From assembly GCF_026151335.1 (NCBI RefSeq), contig NZ_JAMQPP010000001.1: DNA of 64,000 nucleotides, one strand, 5' to 3'. The DNA comes from Leptospira_A soteropolitanensis (lineage in GTDB: Bacteria > Spirochaetota > Leptospiria > Leptospirales > Leptospiraceae). Position numbers and translations under genes: made by a program. Of this stretch, positions 1 to 8,111 are shown in pieces. The notes below the pieces were generated by a model. It did no database searches. It was given only the letters and a program-made list of their open reading frames with translations, and was not told the origin of the DNA. The number at the start of each line of letters is the position of its first letter. The first letter of the stretch is position 1.

Positions 1-11
1 GTTCATTTCTA

Positions 12-515
12 ATGAAATCTTTGATTTTTCTTTTAGTCAGTACCATTTTCATTTCTTGTTCGGAACCAAAAAAATTTGAGGATTCCTATAAAGAAACTGT
101 GTTGTTACAATACCTAACAACAGTAAATGCACCTCAAGAAACATGTGAATCAATGATTACAAACAAAGATTTATGTTTTAAAGCATATGCGGATTCAATA
201 GGAGCTACATTTTCTAATACTACAGCAAGTATAAAAACAAAAACTTGCCAAGACTTACTTACAAATCCTCTCTATAAAGATATGTCAGGAATTGCACAGA
301 CTTGTGCTTTTGACTGTCAAGTCACGGACTGGAAAACAAAAACTAATTCGGGAATTTGTACGAAATCGACAATTCCAGCCCTCATTGAATCAAGTCTAAC
401 TTCTAGTTCGGCAATTTCTTGTTTAAAATCTTGTTTTGCTTCTACAAACAACCAAATTAGTAACGAAAAGATTCCATTATATTTATTATTTAATAACATT
501 CAACACGGAGAATAG
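12..515 (+). CDS. Small exported lipoprotein of unknown function
   Basis: I do not recognise the family. The 167-residue product starts with a charged residue, a hydrophobic stretch and the lipobox-like IFISC, so Cys16 would be lipidated and the protein anchored in the envelope. The mature part has six further cysteines (near residues 45, 55, 79, 98, 102 and 115) and two close to the end, suggesting disulfides in the periplasm or on the surface. It ends 1 nt before exbB, so it is probably co-transcribed with the ExbB/ExbD/TonB genes and may serve the same envelope system. That role is inferred from position only. The start lies 11 nt inside the window, so its promoter cannot be seen. Confidence 0.7.
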   Translation: MKSLIFLLVSTIFISCSEPKKFEDSYKETVLLQYLTTVNAPQETCESMITNKDLCFKAYADSIGATFSNTTASIKTKTCQDLLTNPLYKDMSGIAQTCAFDCQVTDWKTKTNSGICTKSTIPALIESSLTSSSAISCLKSCFASTNNQISNEKIPLYLLFNNIQHGE

Positions 516-516
516 T

Positions 517-1131
517 ATGCAAGAGTATGTAGAAATAGGCGAAGAATTAATTTTTATAGCAATGGCATTTGCAAGTGTAGTCGCATTAGCAGTGTTTGCT
601 GAAAGACTAATTTATTACAGAAAAAGTTTAGGTAAAAAAAACGAGGATTATTTATCGGAAGTTAGAACTTCTTTACAAGAAGAACCAGAAATTCATTGGA
701 AAACAGATGCCGGAGAAGATTCTATTTATACAAGATTTTTACAATTTGCTCTCAAACAATTAAAAATGGGAAGAAAGGGATTAGATGAAAGTTTGGATGG
801 CCAGATTCTTTCAGAAAAATTGGAACTTGAAAAACGTTTACCGATCCTAAACACATTAGGAAATAATGCTCCGTTTATTGGTCTACTCGGAACCGTTCTT
901 GGTGTCATCAAAGCTTTTTATGGTTTGGGTACCTTAGGAAGTTCTGGTGCAGAAGTGGTCATGCGGTCCATTTCTACCGCTCTTCTTGCGACGGCAGCCG
1001 GTCTTGCAGTGGCGATTCCCGTGGTTATGGCAAACAATTATTTTTCTAGAAAATCTAAAGTCATTCTACAGAATTTGGAAATACTTAAAAAAGAACTACT
1101 CTCTTATCAAATGAATAAGACAAAGGTATAA
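517..1131 (+). CDS. exbB: ExbB/TolQ/MotA-family proton channel subunit
   Basis: Inner-membrane proton channel subunit that, with ExbD, energises TonB. The product has 204 residues and three membrane segments (about 8-28, 115-137 and 150-178). The second and third contain the small-residue-rich family signature GLLGTVLGVI followed by ALLATAAGLAVAIP. I chose the ATG at 517 because GGAG lies 6 nt upstream and the product then matches normal ExbB length. The frame is open back to 436, but that adds 27 residues lying over the lipoprotein gene. exbD follows 2 nt after the stop, then the TonB-like gene, giving the classical order. The family assignment is firm. The transported substrate is not shown by the sequence. 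Confidence 0.93.
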   Translation: MQEYVEIGEELIFIAMAFASVVALAVFAERLIYYRKSLGKKNEDYLSEVRTSLQEEPEIHWKTDAGEDSIYTRFLQFALKQLKMGRKGLDESLDGQILSEKLELEKRLPILNTLGNNAPFIGLLGTVLGVIKAFYGLGTLGSSGAEVVMRSISTALLATAAGLAVAIPVVMANNYFSRKSKVILQNLEILKKELLSYQMNKTKV

Positions 1132-1133
1132 TT

Positions 1134-1535
1134 ATGGCTGGAGCATCAGGTTCTCAAGACGAAGAAATTGGAAGTATTAATATCACTCCTATGGTGGATG
1201 TGATTTTAGTTCTTCTTGTAATTTTTATGGTAACGGCAAACTTTCTAAAAAAAGAAAGTTTAAATATCAATTTACCAAAAGTGCAAGCTGCCGACCCTAA
1301 CGTTGCCGAATCGGTTCAAGTAGCACTGACAAAAACTGGCGCGATCCTTTTAGAAGGAAAAGACACTGATATTTCTGGTTTGGTGCGAAATCTGGAAAGA
1401 GAAGCAAAAATTAGACCTAACATGCGTTTAACTCTTTCTGCAGATGAAAGCCTCCCTTATGGAAAAATTACGGAGCTGATGGGAATCATCCGAAAAGCGG
1501 GTGTAACAAAGATTGCCCTCAGTGTAAAAAAATGA
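1134..1535 (+). CDS. exbD: ExbD/TolR-family biopolymer transport protein
   Basis: Partner of ExbB in the proton-driven motor. The 133-residue product has a short cytoplasmic N-terminus, one membrane helix (about 18-37) and a periplasmic domain. The helix begins ITPMVDVILVLLVIFMV, and Asp22 is the conserved proton-carrying aspartate of ExbD/TolR. The C-terminal part (about 45-133) is the usual periplasmic dimer domain, including LPYGKITELMGIIRKAGV. It follows exbB by 2 nt and overlaps the TonB-like gene by 4 nt, so the three are almost certainly translated from one message. TolR is the alternative name, but the adjacent TonB-type protein favours ExbD. Confidence 0.93.
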   Translation: MAGASGSQDEEIGSINITPMVDVILVLLVIFMVTANFLKKESLNINLPKVQAADPNVAESVQVALTKTGAILLEGKDTDISGLVRNLEREAKIRPNMRLTLSADESLPYGKITELMGIIRKAGVTKIALSVKK

Positions 1536-2185
1536 ATCGCTTCGCGGAATTATTGGATTCATTCAAACATTCGGTCAAACAAAATAAAGAACGAATTTTT
1601 CATCTTTGTTTGATTGGTAGTTTGTTTATCCATACCGCAACTTACGCTGGTTATAAGATTAGTCAATTACGAGGTGATGAGGTTACTGAAGAATCGAACT
1701 TCGAAGATGTAGATGTTAGTTTTGAAGAAATTCCCCCCGAACTTATTGGCGGCACCTCTTCACCAGCTCCAGTCGAAAAACAAGAATGGGTGGAAGGAAG
1801 TAACAAAGACAAGGCGGATGAACCTGATAACTCAGACATCAACCCAAACCAACTTTCTGGGAATGGAACTGATAAAGATGGATATCTTTTCTCTTTTAAT
1901 GGAGACAAAATGCCTACTGCAATCATTGACTTTGATTTAAAGGAATATTTTCCTCCGCAAGCCAAAGCAGCAAATATTGTTGAAAAACAAGTTGTGTTAT
2001 TAGTCCAAGTAAATGAGGACGGAAGCCTACAGTCGGCAAAAATTGTATCCGGTCGGGCAGGATACGGATTTGAAGAAGCTGCAATGAAACTGATCAAACG
2101 TGTACGCTTTAGCCCTGGTTACGTGCAAGGGCAACCTAAAAAAATGGCACATAGGCTTCCGATTTTGTTTTCATTAGAAGACTAA
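1532..2185 (+). CDS. TonB-like energy transducer
   Basis: Periplasm-spanning protein expected to pass energy from ExbB/ExbD to outer-membrane receptors. The 217 residues comprise a cytoplasmic start, a membrane helix near 24-43, a linker (about 52-115) and a C-terminal TonB domain (about 125-215). The last has the hallmark pattern VLLVQVNEDGSLQSAKIVSG, then GFEEAAMKLIKRVRFSPG. The linker is acidic (many Asp and Glu) and not the usual Pro/Lys-rich type, which is a common variation outside Proteobacteria. The start overlaps exbD by 4 nt. No TonB-dependent receptor is present in this window, so its partners lie elsewhere. Confidence 0.88.
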   Translation: MNRFAELLDSFKHSVKQNKERIFHLCLIGSLFIHTATYAGYKISQLRGDEVTEESNFEDVDVSFEEIPPELIGGTSSPAPVEKQEWVEGSNKDKADEPDNSDINPNQLSGNGTDKDGYLFSFNGDKMPTAIIDFDLKEYFPPQAKAANIVEKQVVLLVQVNEDGSLQSAKIVSGRAGYGFEEAAMKLIKRVRFSPGYVQGQPKKMAHRLPILFSLED

Positions 2186-2195
2186 TACTTGCTAT

Positions 2196-4112
2196 ATGGG
2201 AAATCTATGGATCAGATTTTTAGAAAAACCAACTCTATCAATCTGCCTCCTTTCTCTCGTCATCACTGTCTCCTTATCTTCATATGCTTACTCCCTACTA
2301 AAACCAACCGATAGTTCTTTAGCAGAATACTATCTTGCAGAAAATACAGAATACTTTGTTGGCGATATACCAACAGATGATGATGGCAAAATTGATTTTC
2401 AAAAAATGCATAAAGTGTATTGGGAATCTATCTTCGGCTGGATCAATGATTCTGAACTCCAACGAATTACAGATTCGGAATTTATTTGGTTACGCTCCAA
2501 AGCATTTCCAAATCACAGAGGGAAAGAAGAACTTTTTTTATTATTAGAACATGGAGGTTTAAATATAGAAATATTTAATGAATACGGAGATTCCATTTTT
2601 AAATATGGAAATTTTTCAGAACAAGATAGACTCCCCAATATTTTCCAATCCAAATTTGATTGGGTTAAAATACCGAATGATGATTCAAAATACTATTATT
2701 TAAGATTGTATCACAAAAAAGGGATTCTCTTTCTCATATCTATTGTTGAAAACTTAGTGGGCAAACAAACAGCTCTCTACAGAGAGATCGCTCTAAAAAA
2801 TTTAACACCTATCTTCTTCCATTCCTTCTTCTTGATGATAGGAATCATCTGTGCTCTAGTATATTCTATTGAATTCAAAAAACGCTATAATATACTTCTT
2901 GATTTTGCAGCTTTTTCTTTATGTTTCGGTCTACTCGGTCTCACATCAAATATTCTTATACGATATCTCTTTACAAATTCAGAAACATTATTCATACTTA
3001 CAACAATATCTTCCAATTTTGTTTTTATCCCTATGTTATCAGGAGTTAGGCGTCTTTTTGGGAGCGGTAGTTACCGAATTCTTGATATTTTAATTTATAT
3101 AGATGTGTTTATTTGTTCTTTGACCACCATATTGGTTTTTTCTCTTCCTTTCTTTGATCTATCACATACGTTACTTATTAGCAGTAGAACCTTCTTCATC
3201 TTATTCAATCTTTTGAATATTCTAGGACCAATTTTCATTACCTTCGAATCTTGGAAAAAGGGAAACCAGGAAGCCTTTGGACATTTTATCGGATTTAGCG
3301 TAACACTCCTTCTAGTTATCTTAGAAATTTTCTTAGCCATCAAAGCCAATGACAACTCTGCGAACAAAGTGGTACTCTGGGGTGTTCTCTTTGGTGTGAT
3401 CTCTCAAGGATTTGCTTTAGAACGAACCATTTTTGCAAACAGACAAAAGGCACAAATATATAAAGAAGATTTGTTAAAAGCAGAAAAGTCACTAAAAGAA
3501 AGTCAACTGAAAACTCTACAAACAAAAATGAGTCCACATTATTTGTTCAATTCTTTGAATACAATCCATGCCCTTCATAAAATAAAACCAGAGTTAATTG
3601 GAGATGCAATTTTAAGTTTAGCGAATAATTATCGATTCATATCCGATCGAACGGATCGGGATTGGATTCCTTTTGAAGAAGAATGGAATTTTTTAGAAGA
3701 CTACTTACACCTTCAAAAATTAAGATTTTATGATACCGTACAAATTGATTTCAAAAAATCCGGAGATTTTTCTGCTGTTGTCCTTCCCCCATTGTTACTC
3801 CAACCAATCATTGAAAATTCTTTCAAACATGGTTTCCGTGGATCAGCTGATGAACAATTTCAATTATTCATTCATGCAAAAATGATAAGAGATTCAGTTT
3901 TTAGTTTTGTGGTATATGACAATGGAATAGGAATTCGTGAGGACCTACTGACCGATAAAACAAAACTTTTAGCCAGGTCTCTTGGAAATATCAAGGAACG
4001 ATTAAGAAATATTTATTCAGAATTTAATTTCGAAGTTACTAGAAATTTCCCGGAAGGTGCTCGAACAGAAATTGAAATTATGCTTAATTCTCGGGTCCAG
4101 CAAGTTCTCTAA
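2196..4112 (+). CDS. Membrane sensor histidine kinase, LytS/YehU (His_kinase) type with 7TM region
   Basis: Sensor kinase of 638 residues. An N-terminal membrane segment (about 12-34) is followed by an extracytoplasmic region (about 35-195), a block of seven hydrophobic segments (about 200-395), a short coiled coil, and the catalytic region. The phospho-acceptor motif MSPHYLFNSLNTIH places His near residue 448. The ATPase has an N-box-like LLLQPIIENSFKHGF near 533 and the glycine box DNGIGI. This is the His_kinase/HATPase pairing of LytS-like kinases, with a 7TM-DISM-like membrane module. It lies 10 nt after tonB, so it may be co-transcribed. No LytTR response regulator is next to it, so it is an orphan here. 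Its 3' end overlaps the opposing sco gene by 29 nt. Confidence 0.85.
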   Translation: MGNLWIRFLEKPTLSICLLSLVITVSLSSYAYSLLKPTDSSLAEYYLAENTEYFVGDIPTDDDGKIDFQKMHKVYWESIFGWINDSELQRITDSEFIWLRSKAFPNHRGKEELFLLLEHGGLNIEIFNEYGDSIFKYGNFSEQDRLPNIFQSKFDWVKIPNDDSKYYYLRLYHKKGILFLISIVENLVGKQTALYREIALKNLTPIFFHSFFLMIGIICALVYSIEFKKRYNILLDFAAFSLCFGLLGLTSNILIRYLFTNSETLFILTTISSNFVFIPMLSGVRRLFGSGSYRILDILIYIDVFICSLTTILVFSLPFFDLSHTLLISSRTFFILFNLLNILGPIFITFESWKKGNQEAFGHFIGFSVTLLLVILEIFLAIKANDNSANKVVLWGVLFGVISQGFALERTIFANRQKAQIYKEDLLKAEKSLKESQLKTLQTKMSPHYLFNSLNTIHALHKIKPELIGDAILSLANNYRFISDRTDRDWIPFEEEWNFLEDYLHLQKLRFYDTVQIDFKKSGDFSAVVLPPLLLQPIIENSFKHGFRGSADEQFQLFIHAKMIRDSVFSFVVYDNGIGIREDLLTDKTKLLARSLGNIKERLRNIYSEFNFEVTRNFPEGARTEIEIMLNSRVQQVL

Positions 4113-4656
4113 GTTTGGTAGCAAGTGCATTTGCTGAAACTCCACCTGGAAAATTGGCAAGTGTGTTCAAATCCTCATCTAACACATAAATAAAATTGGA
4201 ATGATCGATTCGGTAATTCTTTCCATCTCCGACTTTTTCACGAACAATTCCAAATAAATCTGTTAGTTTTGTTAACGATTCCGCATTAGGAGAAAGAGCT
4301 GTTAAATTTTTTCCAGGGAAATTTTGAATGTAATTTTTAAGAGTCGCAGGAGAATCTCTCTCGGGATCAAGAGTTACAAAAATAAAACGGAATCGATTGG
4401 ATTTTTCACCTAATATCAGTGAGGCCCTACCGAAGTTTGTCAGAGCGAGTGGGCACATATCCGGGCAATGGGAAAACCCAAAATACAAAACCGATTTTTT
4501 TTCAGACCAAAATTTTGGCTCTAATAAACTCCCATCAGGTTTAACAAAAGATAGGTATTTCCATTCTTCTTTGATGTGATCTTCTTTAGATTTACAAAAA
4601 AAACTGAAGGTAAGAACCAACAAAATAAAAACTGCTTTTATACGGCAACGATCCAA
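4084..4656 (-). CDS. SCO1/SenC family copper-chaperone lipoprotein
   Basis: Thioredoxin-fold copper chaperone or thiol reductase that typically loads the CuA site of cytochrome oxidase or other copper enzymes. The 190-residue product has the CPDMCP motif (Cys64 and Cys68) and the distant ligand His152 in DHSNF, the full Sco copper site. A hydrophobic start ending in SFFC (Cys21) suggests a lipoprotein anchored outside the inner membrane. It overlaps the upstream multicopper oxidase gene by 19 nt on the same strand, so translation is probably coupled. The oxidase may therefore be its client. Its 3' end overlaps the kinase gene tail to tail by 29 nt. Confidence 0.92.
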   Translation of the reverse strand: MDRCRIKAVFILLVLTFSFFCKSKEDHIKEEWKYLSFVKPDGSLLEPKFWSEKKSVLYFGFSHCPDMCPLALTNFGRASLILGEKSNRFRFIFVTLDPERDSPATLKNYIQNFPGKNLTALSPNAESLTKLTDLFGIVREKVGDGKNYRIDHSNFIYVLDEDLNTLANFPGGVSANALATKLRELAGPEN

Positions 4657-5708
4657 CCCATTCCTCCATTCTCCGCCATATGTGTTTGGTGCGGATGAAA
4701 CATATACCTACCTTTTTTCTTAAGGACAAATTCGATCACCACTCGTTCTGTTTGTCCAAGGGACACGACATCAGAATGACCATCCGGAACGGTTGAACCT
4801 AAACTACGAATGATATCAAAAGTTTGTGCATGTAAATGAAAGGTGATGATTGGTTCTCTTTCCATCATATTTTGAATGTAGAATCGAACTCGTTCACCCA
4901 CAGGGACTTTCATAGGATACCTATCATAAATACCAGCAATACCATTCCATGTATAATAATCGTTCCGGCCCTTACCTTTGGTATCCCAACCAGAAAAAGT
5001 TAAAACAAATTCATGCGCTGGTTTTCGTTTGACCGGCGGATCCACAAGCAATGCACCATACAAACCTTTGGCGGTATGTAACATAAGTGGAGGAACATGA
5101 CAATGATAAGGATGAAGGCCAACAGGCCCTGCTTCGATCTGATATGTCCTTTCCCCGAAAGGAGCTATGGGTTCCCATCCATCTTCTAAAGGATCATGAG
5201 TTCCATGAAAGTGTAAGGAATGAGGATCGGGGCTTGAATTTTTGACATGGATACGAAGGGTATCGCCCAAATTTGCTCTAAGGACTGGACCTGGAACAAG
5301 TCCATCAAAAGTCCAAGCTGGATAATTGATATTATGAGCAATATTCATACTCAAAGGGAAAAGATTTAAACTAAAATCTTTCACCCTATTTTTCGTATTT
5401 GAATAGTTAGGTGGATAGTAGAAGCGTTCCGTATACTCTTCTTTGATAAAAAAAGGTGGATGAGCCATACTTCCATATGTATTCGTGGCTCTTAAACTTC
5501 CGCCTGCCCCAATTGAGTTTTGGTAGTTATCACTGACTGCTGGAGTTGTGACAATCCCAAAGTTTGCGGCAGTGGAAGAACTACTAGGATCAGAAGGTCC
5601 ACAGATTTCCTCAGAATTTCGAGTGTTATTTCTCATGGAACCAAACAAAGATCCCACAAAGCCCATCACTCCAAATCCCAGTGTCGTTAAAAAACTCTTC
5701 CGATCCAT
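4638..5708 (-). CDS. Two-domain multicopper oxidase (laccase-like)
   Basis: Exported copper oxidase of 356 residues with two cupredoxin domains. Domain 1 carries HFHGTH (His166, His168) and HPYHCHVPPLMLH (His199-His211), so the type 1 copper Cys203 sits in domain 1. Domain 2 carries HLH (His291, His293) and HPHQTH (His338, His340, His343), with no cysteine. This matches two-domain oxidases with the type 1 site in domain 1 and a trinuclear cluster between subunits. The position of the Met ligand of copper nitrite reductase is replaced (GLYG), and the extra HCH histidine argues for an oxidase. The start resembles a signal peptide but lacks twin arginines. The substrate (metal ion or phenol) is unknown. 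Confidence 0.87.
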   Translation of the reverse strand: MDRKSFLTTLGFGVMGFVGSLFGSMRNNTRNSEEICGPSDPSSSSTAANFGIVTTPAVSDNYQNSIGAGGSLRATNTYGSMAHPPFFIKEEYTERFYYPPNYSNTKNRVKDFSLNLFPLSMNIAHNINYPAWTFDGLVPGPVLRANLGDTLRIHVKNSSPDPHSLHFHGTHDPLEDGWEPIAPFGERTYQIEAGPVGLHPYHCHVPPLMLHTAKGLYGALLVDPPVKRKPAHEFVLTFSGWDTKGKGRNDYYTWNGIAGIYDRYPMKVPVGERVRFYIQNMMEREPIITFHLHAQTFDIIRSLGSTVPDGHSDVVSLGQTERVVIEFVLKKKGRYMFHPHQTHMAENGGMGWIVAV

Positions 5709-5733
5709 AAATAAACTCTCTTTTACTTTTGTC

Positions 5734-6045
5734 TTAAATGTGAGAAATTAAACTCAAAACCCAAACAAGAACAAATACTCCAAACCCACCACCTACAGCG
5801 ATTTGTTTGAATTTTTTTTCATACTCCTTATCGGCTAACAAGAGATATAGTGCAGGACCAAGAACAGGTACAACTAAAATCACAAGTGACCAAATGATCT
5901 GTTTTGTTGTGTCCATATCTTTTTGTTTAGATAAACCAAACAATGCCAAAGGTGCCCATACCATCGTTAAAACGAAAGGAAGGTAATACGCATAGGATCC
6001 GATAAAATAAGTCCAAAAACCTGGGTTTGCAAAAGTTGTTTCCAT
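5734..6045 (-). CDS. Small membrane protein with PLDc_N-like hydrophobic pair
   Basis: 103 residues with three probable membrane segments (about 15-38, 48-67 and 78-100). The middle part, IIWSLVILVVPVLGPALYLL, has the W...P.lG...Y pattern of the PLDc_N (phospholipase D nuclease N-terminal) membrane hairpin, which is also found in stand-alone small proteins. It closely resembles the last 100 residues of the fusion protein encoded just upstream, as if that C-terminal domain had been duplicated and freed. It is flanked by the fusion gene and the multicopper oxidase in one minus-strand operon, so a role as a membrane partner of these copper proteins is plausible but unproven. Confidence 0.75.
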   Translation of the reverse strand: METTFANPGFWTYFIGSYAYYLPFVLTMVWAPLALFGLSKQKDMDTTKQIIWSLVILVVPVLGPALYLLLADKEYEKKFKQIAVGGGFGVFVLVWVLSLISHI

Positions 6046-6063
6046 AAATAATCTCCTAAATTA

Positions 6064-8052
6064 TTATACAGACGGTTCCGTTACCGCTGTCATCGCATAA
6101 CCGGCATAAGCCAGAATTGTAAAGAAAAGTAAAATACCACCAAAAACAACGGTATTCCGAACGACTCGTGAAACCTTAGATTCTTTTGAATACAAATAAA
6201 CTAAAGAACCGATAAAAGGAACGAGTAAAATCAACCAGAAATAAAAATCTAGTTTTGCACCTTTCGCAGAGAATCGATCCAAGATGGATAGGCCTGTCCA
6301 CGCCGCAAAAATAGCAAATGGCAATAGGTAACCCATCAAATGGAAATACCAAGTTTTTAAAGTGCCAGGAAAATGAACTCTCCATCCGGAAGTATACATT
6401 TGGTTTGTGGCAACATCAAATTCTGCTTGGCTAAGTTTTGGTAACTCCGCTGTTTCAATTAAACCTTTGTTTGTTTCAAAAACATCGTGCGCTGGAATCA
6501 CATTCGCCAAACTTTCTGTAGGCATGTTCATTTGAGCCGCAGGGATCGGTTGGTTTTTATAGGAACCTAACACAAATTCACGAAGGTTTGCTTGAACAAA
6601 TAAAGCAAGTAATCCTATACTCGAAGACATATCTCCTGTATGTGGATATCTAAGCCCTGAACATGACTGAAGAGTTTCCAAAAATGGTGGACTCGATACA
6701 CCGTATGAGTTTCCTTCAAAACAATTTCCAACGTTGACTGGACCACTCAGAGCGATGTCTCCACGGCCGGAATGGTACACTTTATTGTTTCGAATGACGT
6801 TATTATTGGAGATCCAAATATTTTCGTCAATATTCATGGTTACTAAAATTCCATAGTTGTTATGGTTGAAAACTAAATTGTCTTCTACTAAGTTTTCGAG
6901 TGCACCAAGGAGGGCGATTCCATTTCCGATGGATGGATATTCCAACTTTTTGGAAGGCGCATTGGTATTGTTATTATCATACACAATGTTTTTTTTCACC
7001 ACAATTTGTTTTTGTGGAGGAAGTAACTCACGATCCAATGTATTAGGCCCAATGCCCAATTGGTTTTTTCTCCAAATGGAAGACAAAAGATATAAGTTAC
7101 CACTCGAATTCGTACCAGAATAACCCAGTGCATTATTTTCTGAGATTACGTCATTGATTATCGCATTACATGGATTACACTGACCAATATAGAATCCAGA
7201 ATCAGGAGATCCAGATGCATAGGAATGCTCCATAAGTCCGTCTACCGAATCAAATGCATAAATTCCATAATCGCCGTTGTTATATGCAGTTAAATAAGAC
7301 CCGCGGTATCCTTTAACACCTGTCCAATACACGCCATTGAGAGTTGCATTTCTAGTTGTTAGGTTTTCGACGGCTACACCATCAGCACCAACAACCATAA
7401 TTCCGTTTCCACGCAAAAATTCTCCATCAATGATGGTTTCATTACGATCTTCACCGCGAATCACAATGGAAGGAGTGGTGACTGTCACTTCTTCTTTATA
7501 GATACCTTTTGCAACAAGAACTAAGTCTCCTGGGGATGCAGCGTCGACAGCGTTCTGAATGGTTTTATATTGGGAAGGGACTTTGCGAGTCACACCTGTC
7601 CATTTTTTGGATATCTTCGACTTTGCAATGTTCGTCTGTGGATTGTAAGCGGCATCACCTATCACAGCAACTCCAGTCATTCCAATTTTACCATCAGGGG
7701 AAGCATGGAAGGAACAGAAATAAGGGAACACACCTTCTTCTGGGAAGAACACATCGGTATGTGCACCACGAAACATTGCCAAATTCCCAAATGTTTTCTC
7801 TGTGGACCAATCTTTGGTAATCGAGATGGCATTGTGAGGGTTGTTTCCTTCATTCACAAATCGAATTTTACCGCCTTTGAATGTCCGAATGACTGGCGGG
7901 TGGAAGGCATTGTCCATCATCGTAACATGGACGAAGGCCGAATTGGCGGGGTCTTCCGAACTACAATGATTCATACCGAACGTTATGAATACTGCAATGA
8001 AGATTCCCAATAAATATTTTTTGGTCTGTTTCATAGTTCTTTCCCAGAACAT
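6064..8052 (-). CDS. Cupredoxin / NosD-like beta-helix / membrane fusion lipoprotein
   Basis: A 662-residue fusion. Residues about 35-135 form a plastocyanin-like cupredoxin with ligands His73, Cys113, His116 and Met125 (CSFH...GKIGM). Residues about 155-470 are a right-handed beta-helix like NosD/CASH proteins, opening with YKTIQNAVDAASPGDLVLV and rich in Asn turns (NNNVIRNNKVYHSGRGDIAL). The last 100 residues hold three membrane segments of PLDc_N type, like the neighbouring 103-residue protein. The N-terminus has a lipobox-like GMNHC (Cys30). Two starts are possible: 8052 (GAGG 8 nt upstream) or the ATG at 8034 (GGGA 7 nt upstream), which gives a cleaner signal peptide. It probably binds copper in the periplasm. 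It is first gene of the copper operon. Confidence 0.83.
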   Translation of the reverse strand: MFWERTMKQTKKYLLGIFIAVFITFGMNHCSSEDPANSAFVHVTMMDNAFHPPVIRTFKGGKIRFVNEGNNPHNAISITKDWSTEKTFGNLAMFRGAHTDVFFPEEGVFPYFCSFHASPDGKIGMTGVAVIGDAAYNPQTNIAKSKISKKWTGVTRKVPSQYKTIQNAVDAASPGDLVLVAKGIYKEEVTVTTPSIVIRGEDRNETIIDGEFLRGNGIMVVGADGVAVENLTTRNATLNGVYWTGVKGYRGSYLTAYNNGDYGIYAFDSVDGLMEHSYASGSPDSGFYIGQCNPCNAIINDVISENNALGYSGTNSSGNLYLLSSIWRKNQLGIGPNTLDRELLPPQKQIVVKKNIVYDNNNTNAPSKKLEYPSIGNGIALLGALENLVEDNLVFNHNNYGILVTMNIDENIWISNNNVIRNNKVYHSGRGDIALSGPVNVGNCFEGNSYGVSSPPFLETLQSCSGLRYPHTGDMSSSIGLLALFVQANLREFVLGSYKNQPIPAAQMNMPTESLANVIPAHDVFETNKGLIETAELPKLSQAEFDVATNQMYTSGWRVHFPGTLKTWYFHLMGYLLPFAIFAAWTGLSILDRFSAKGAKLDFYFWLILLVPFIGSLVYLYSKESKVSRVVRNTVVFGGILLFFTILAYAGYAMTAVTEPSV

Positions 8053-8075
8053 GAGGATTTCCTCACATTTTGAGA

Positions 8076-8104
8076 ATTTTACAACTGTGTTAAAACTTTG
8101 TCAA
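8076..8104 (-). promoter_or_regulatory. Strong sigma-70-type promoter of the copper-protein operon
   Basis: On the minus strand, TTGACA (8104-8099) and TAAAAT (8081-8076) are separated by exactly 17 nt, a near-consensus promoter. The -35 box lies 7 nt from the stop of the upstream tetR gene. Transcription would start near 8069, giving a leader of about 16 nt to the ATG at 8052. A GAGGA..TCCTC inverted repeat (8053-8064) covers the ribosome-binding site and could hide it in a small hairpin. Confidence 0.75.
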
Positions 8105-8111
8105 TGTTAAA

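Noticed and set aside
436..516. Longer exbB start at 436
   Set aside because: It would add 27 residues lying over the lipoprotein gene. The ATG at 517 has a GGAG 6 nt upstream and gives the normal ExbB length.
1663..2097. Long antisense reading frame inside tonB (144 codons)
   Set aside because: It lacks a family pattern and a ribosome-binding site, and mirrors the codon bias of the real gene.
4638..5708. Copper nitrite reductase (NirK)
   Set aside because: Type 1 copper Cys and layout resemble NirK, but the Met ligand position is changed and the extra HCH and HPHQTH histidines fit a trinuclear oxidase site.
6064..8052. Part of a nitrous oxide reductase (nos) cluster
   Set aside because: The beta-helix resembles NosD, but there is no nosZ, nosF, nosY or nosL nearby.
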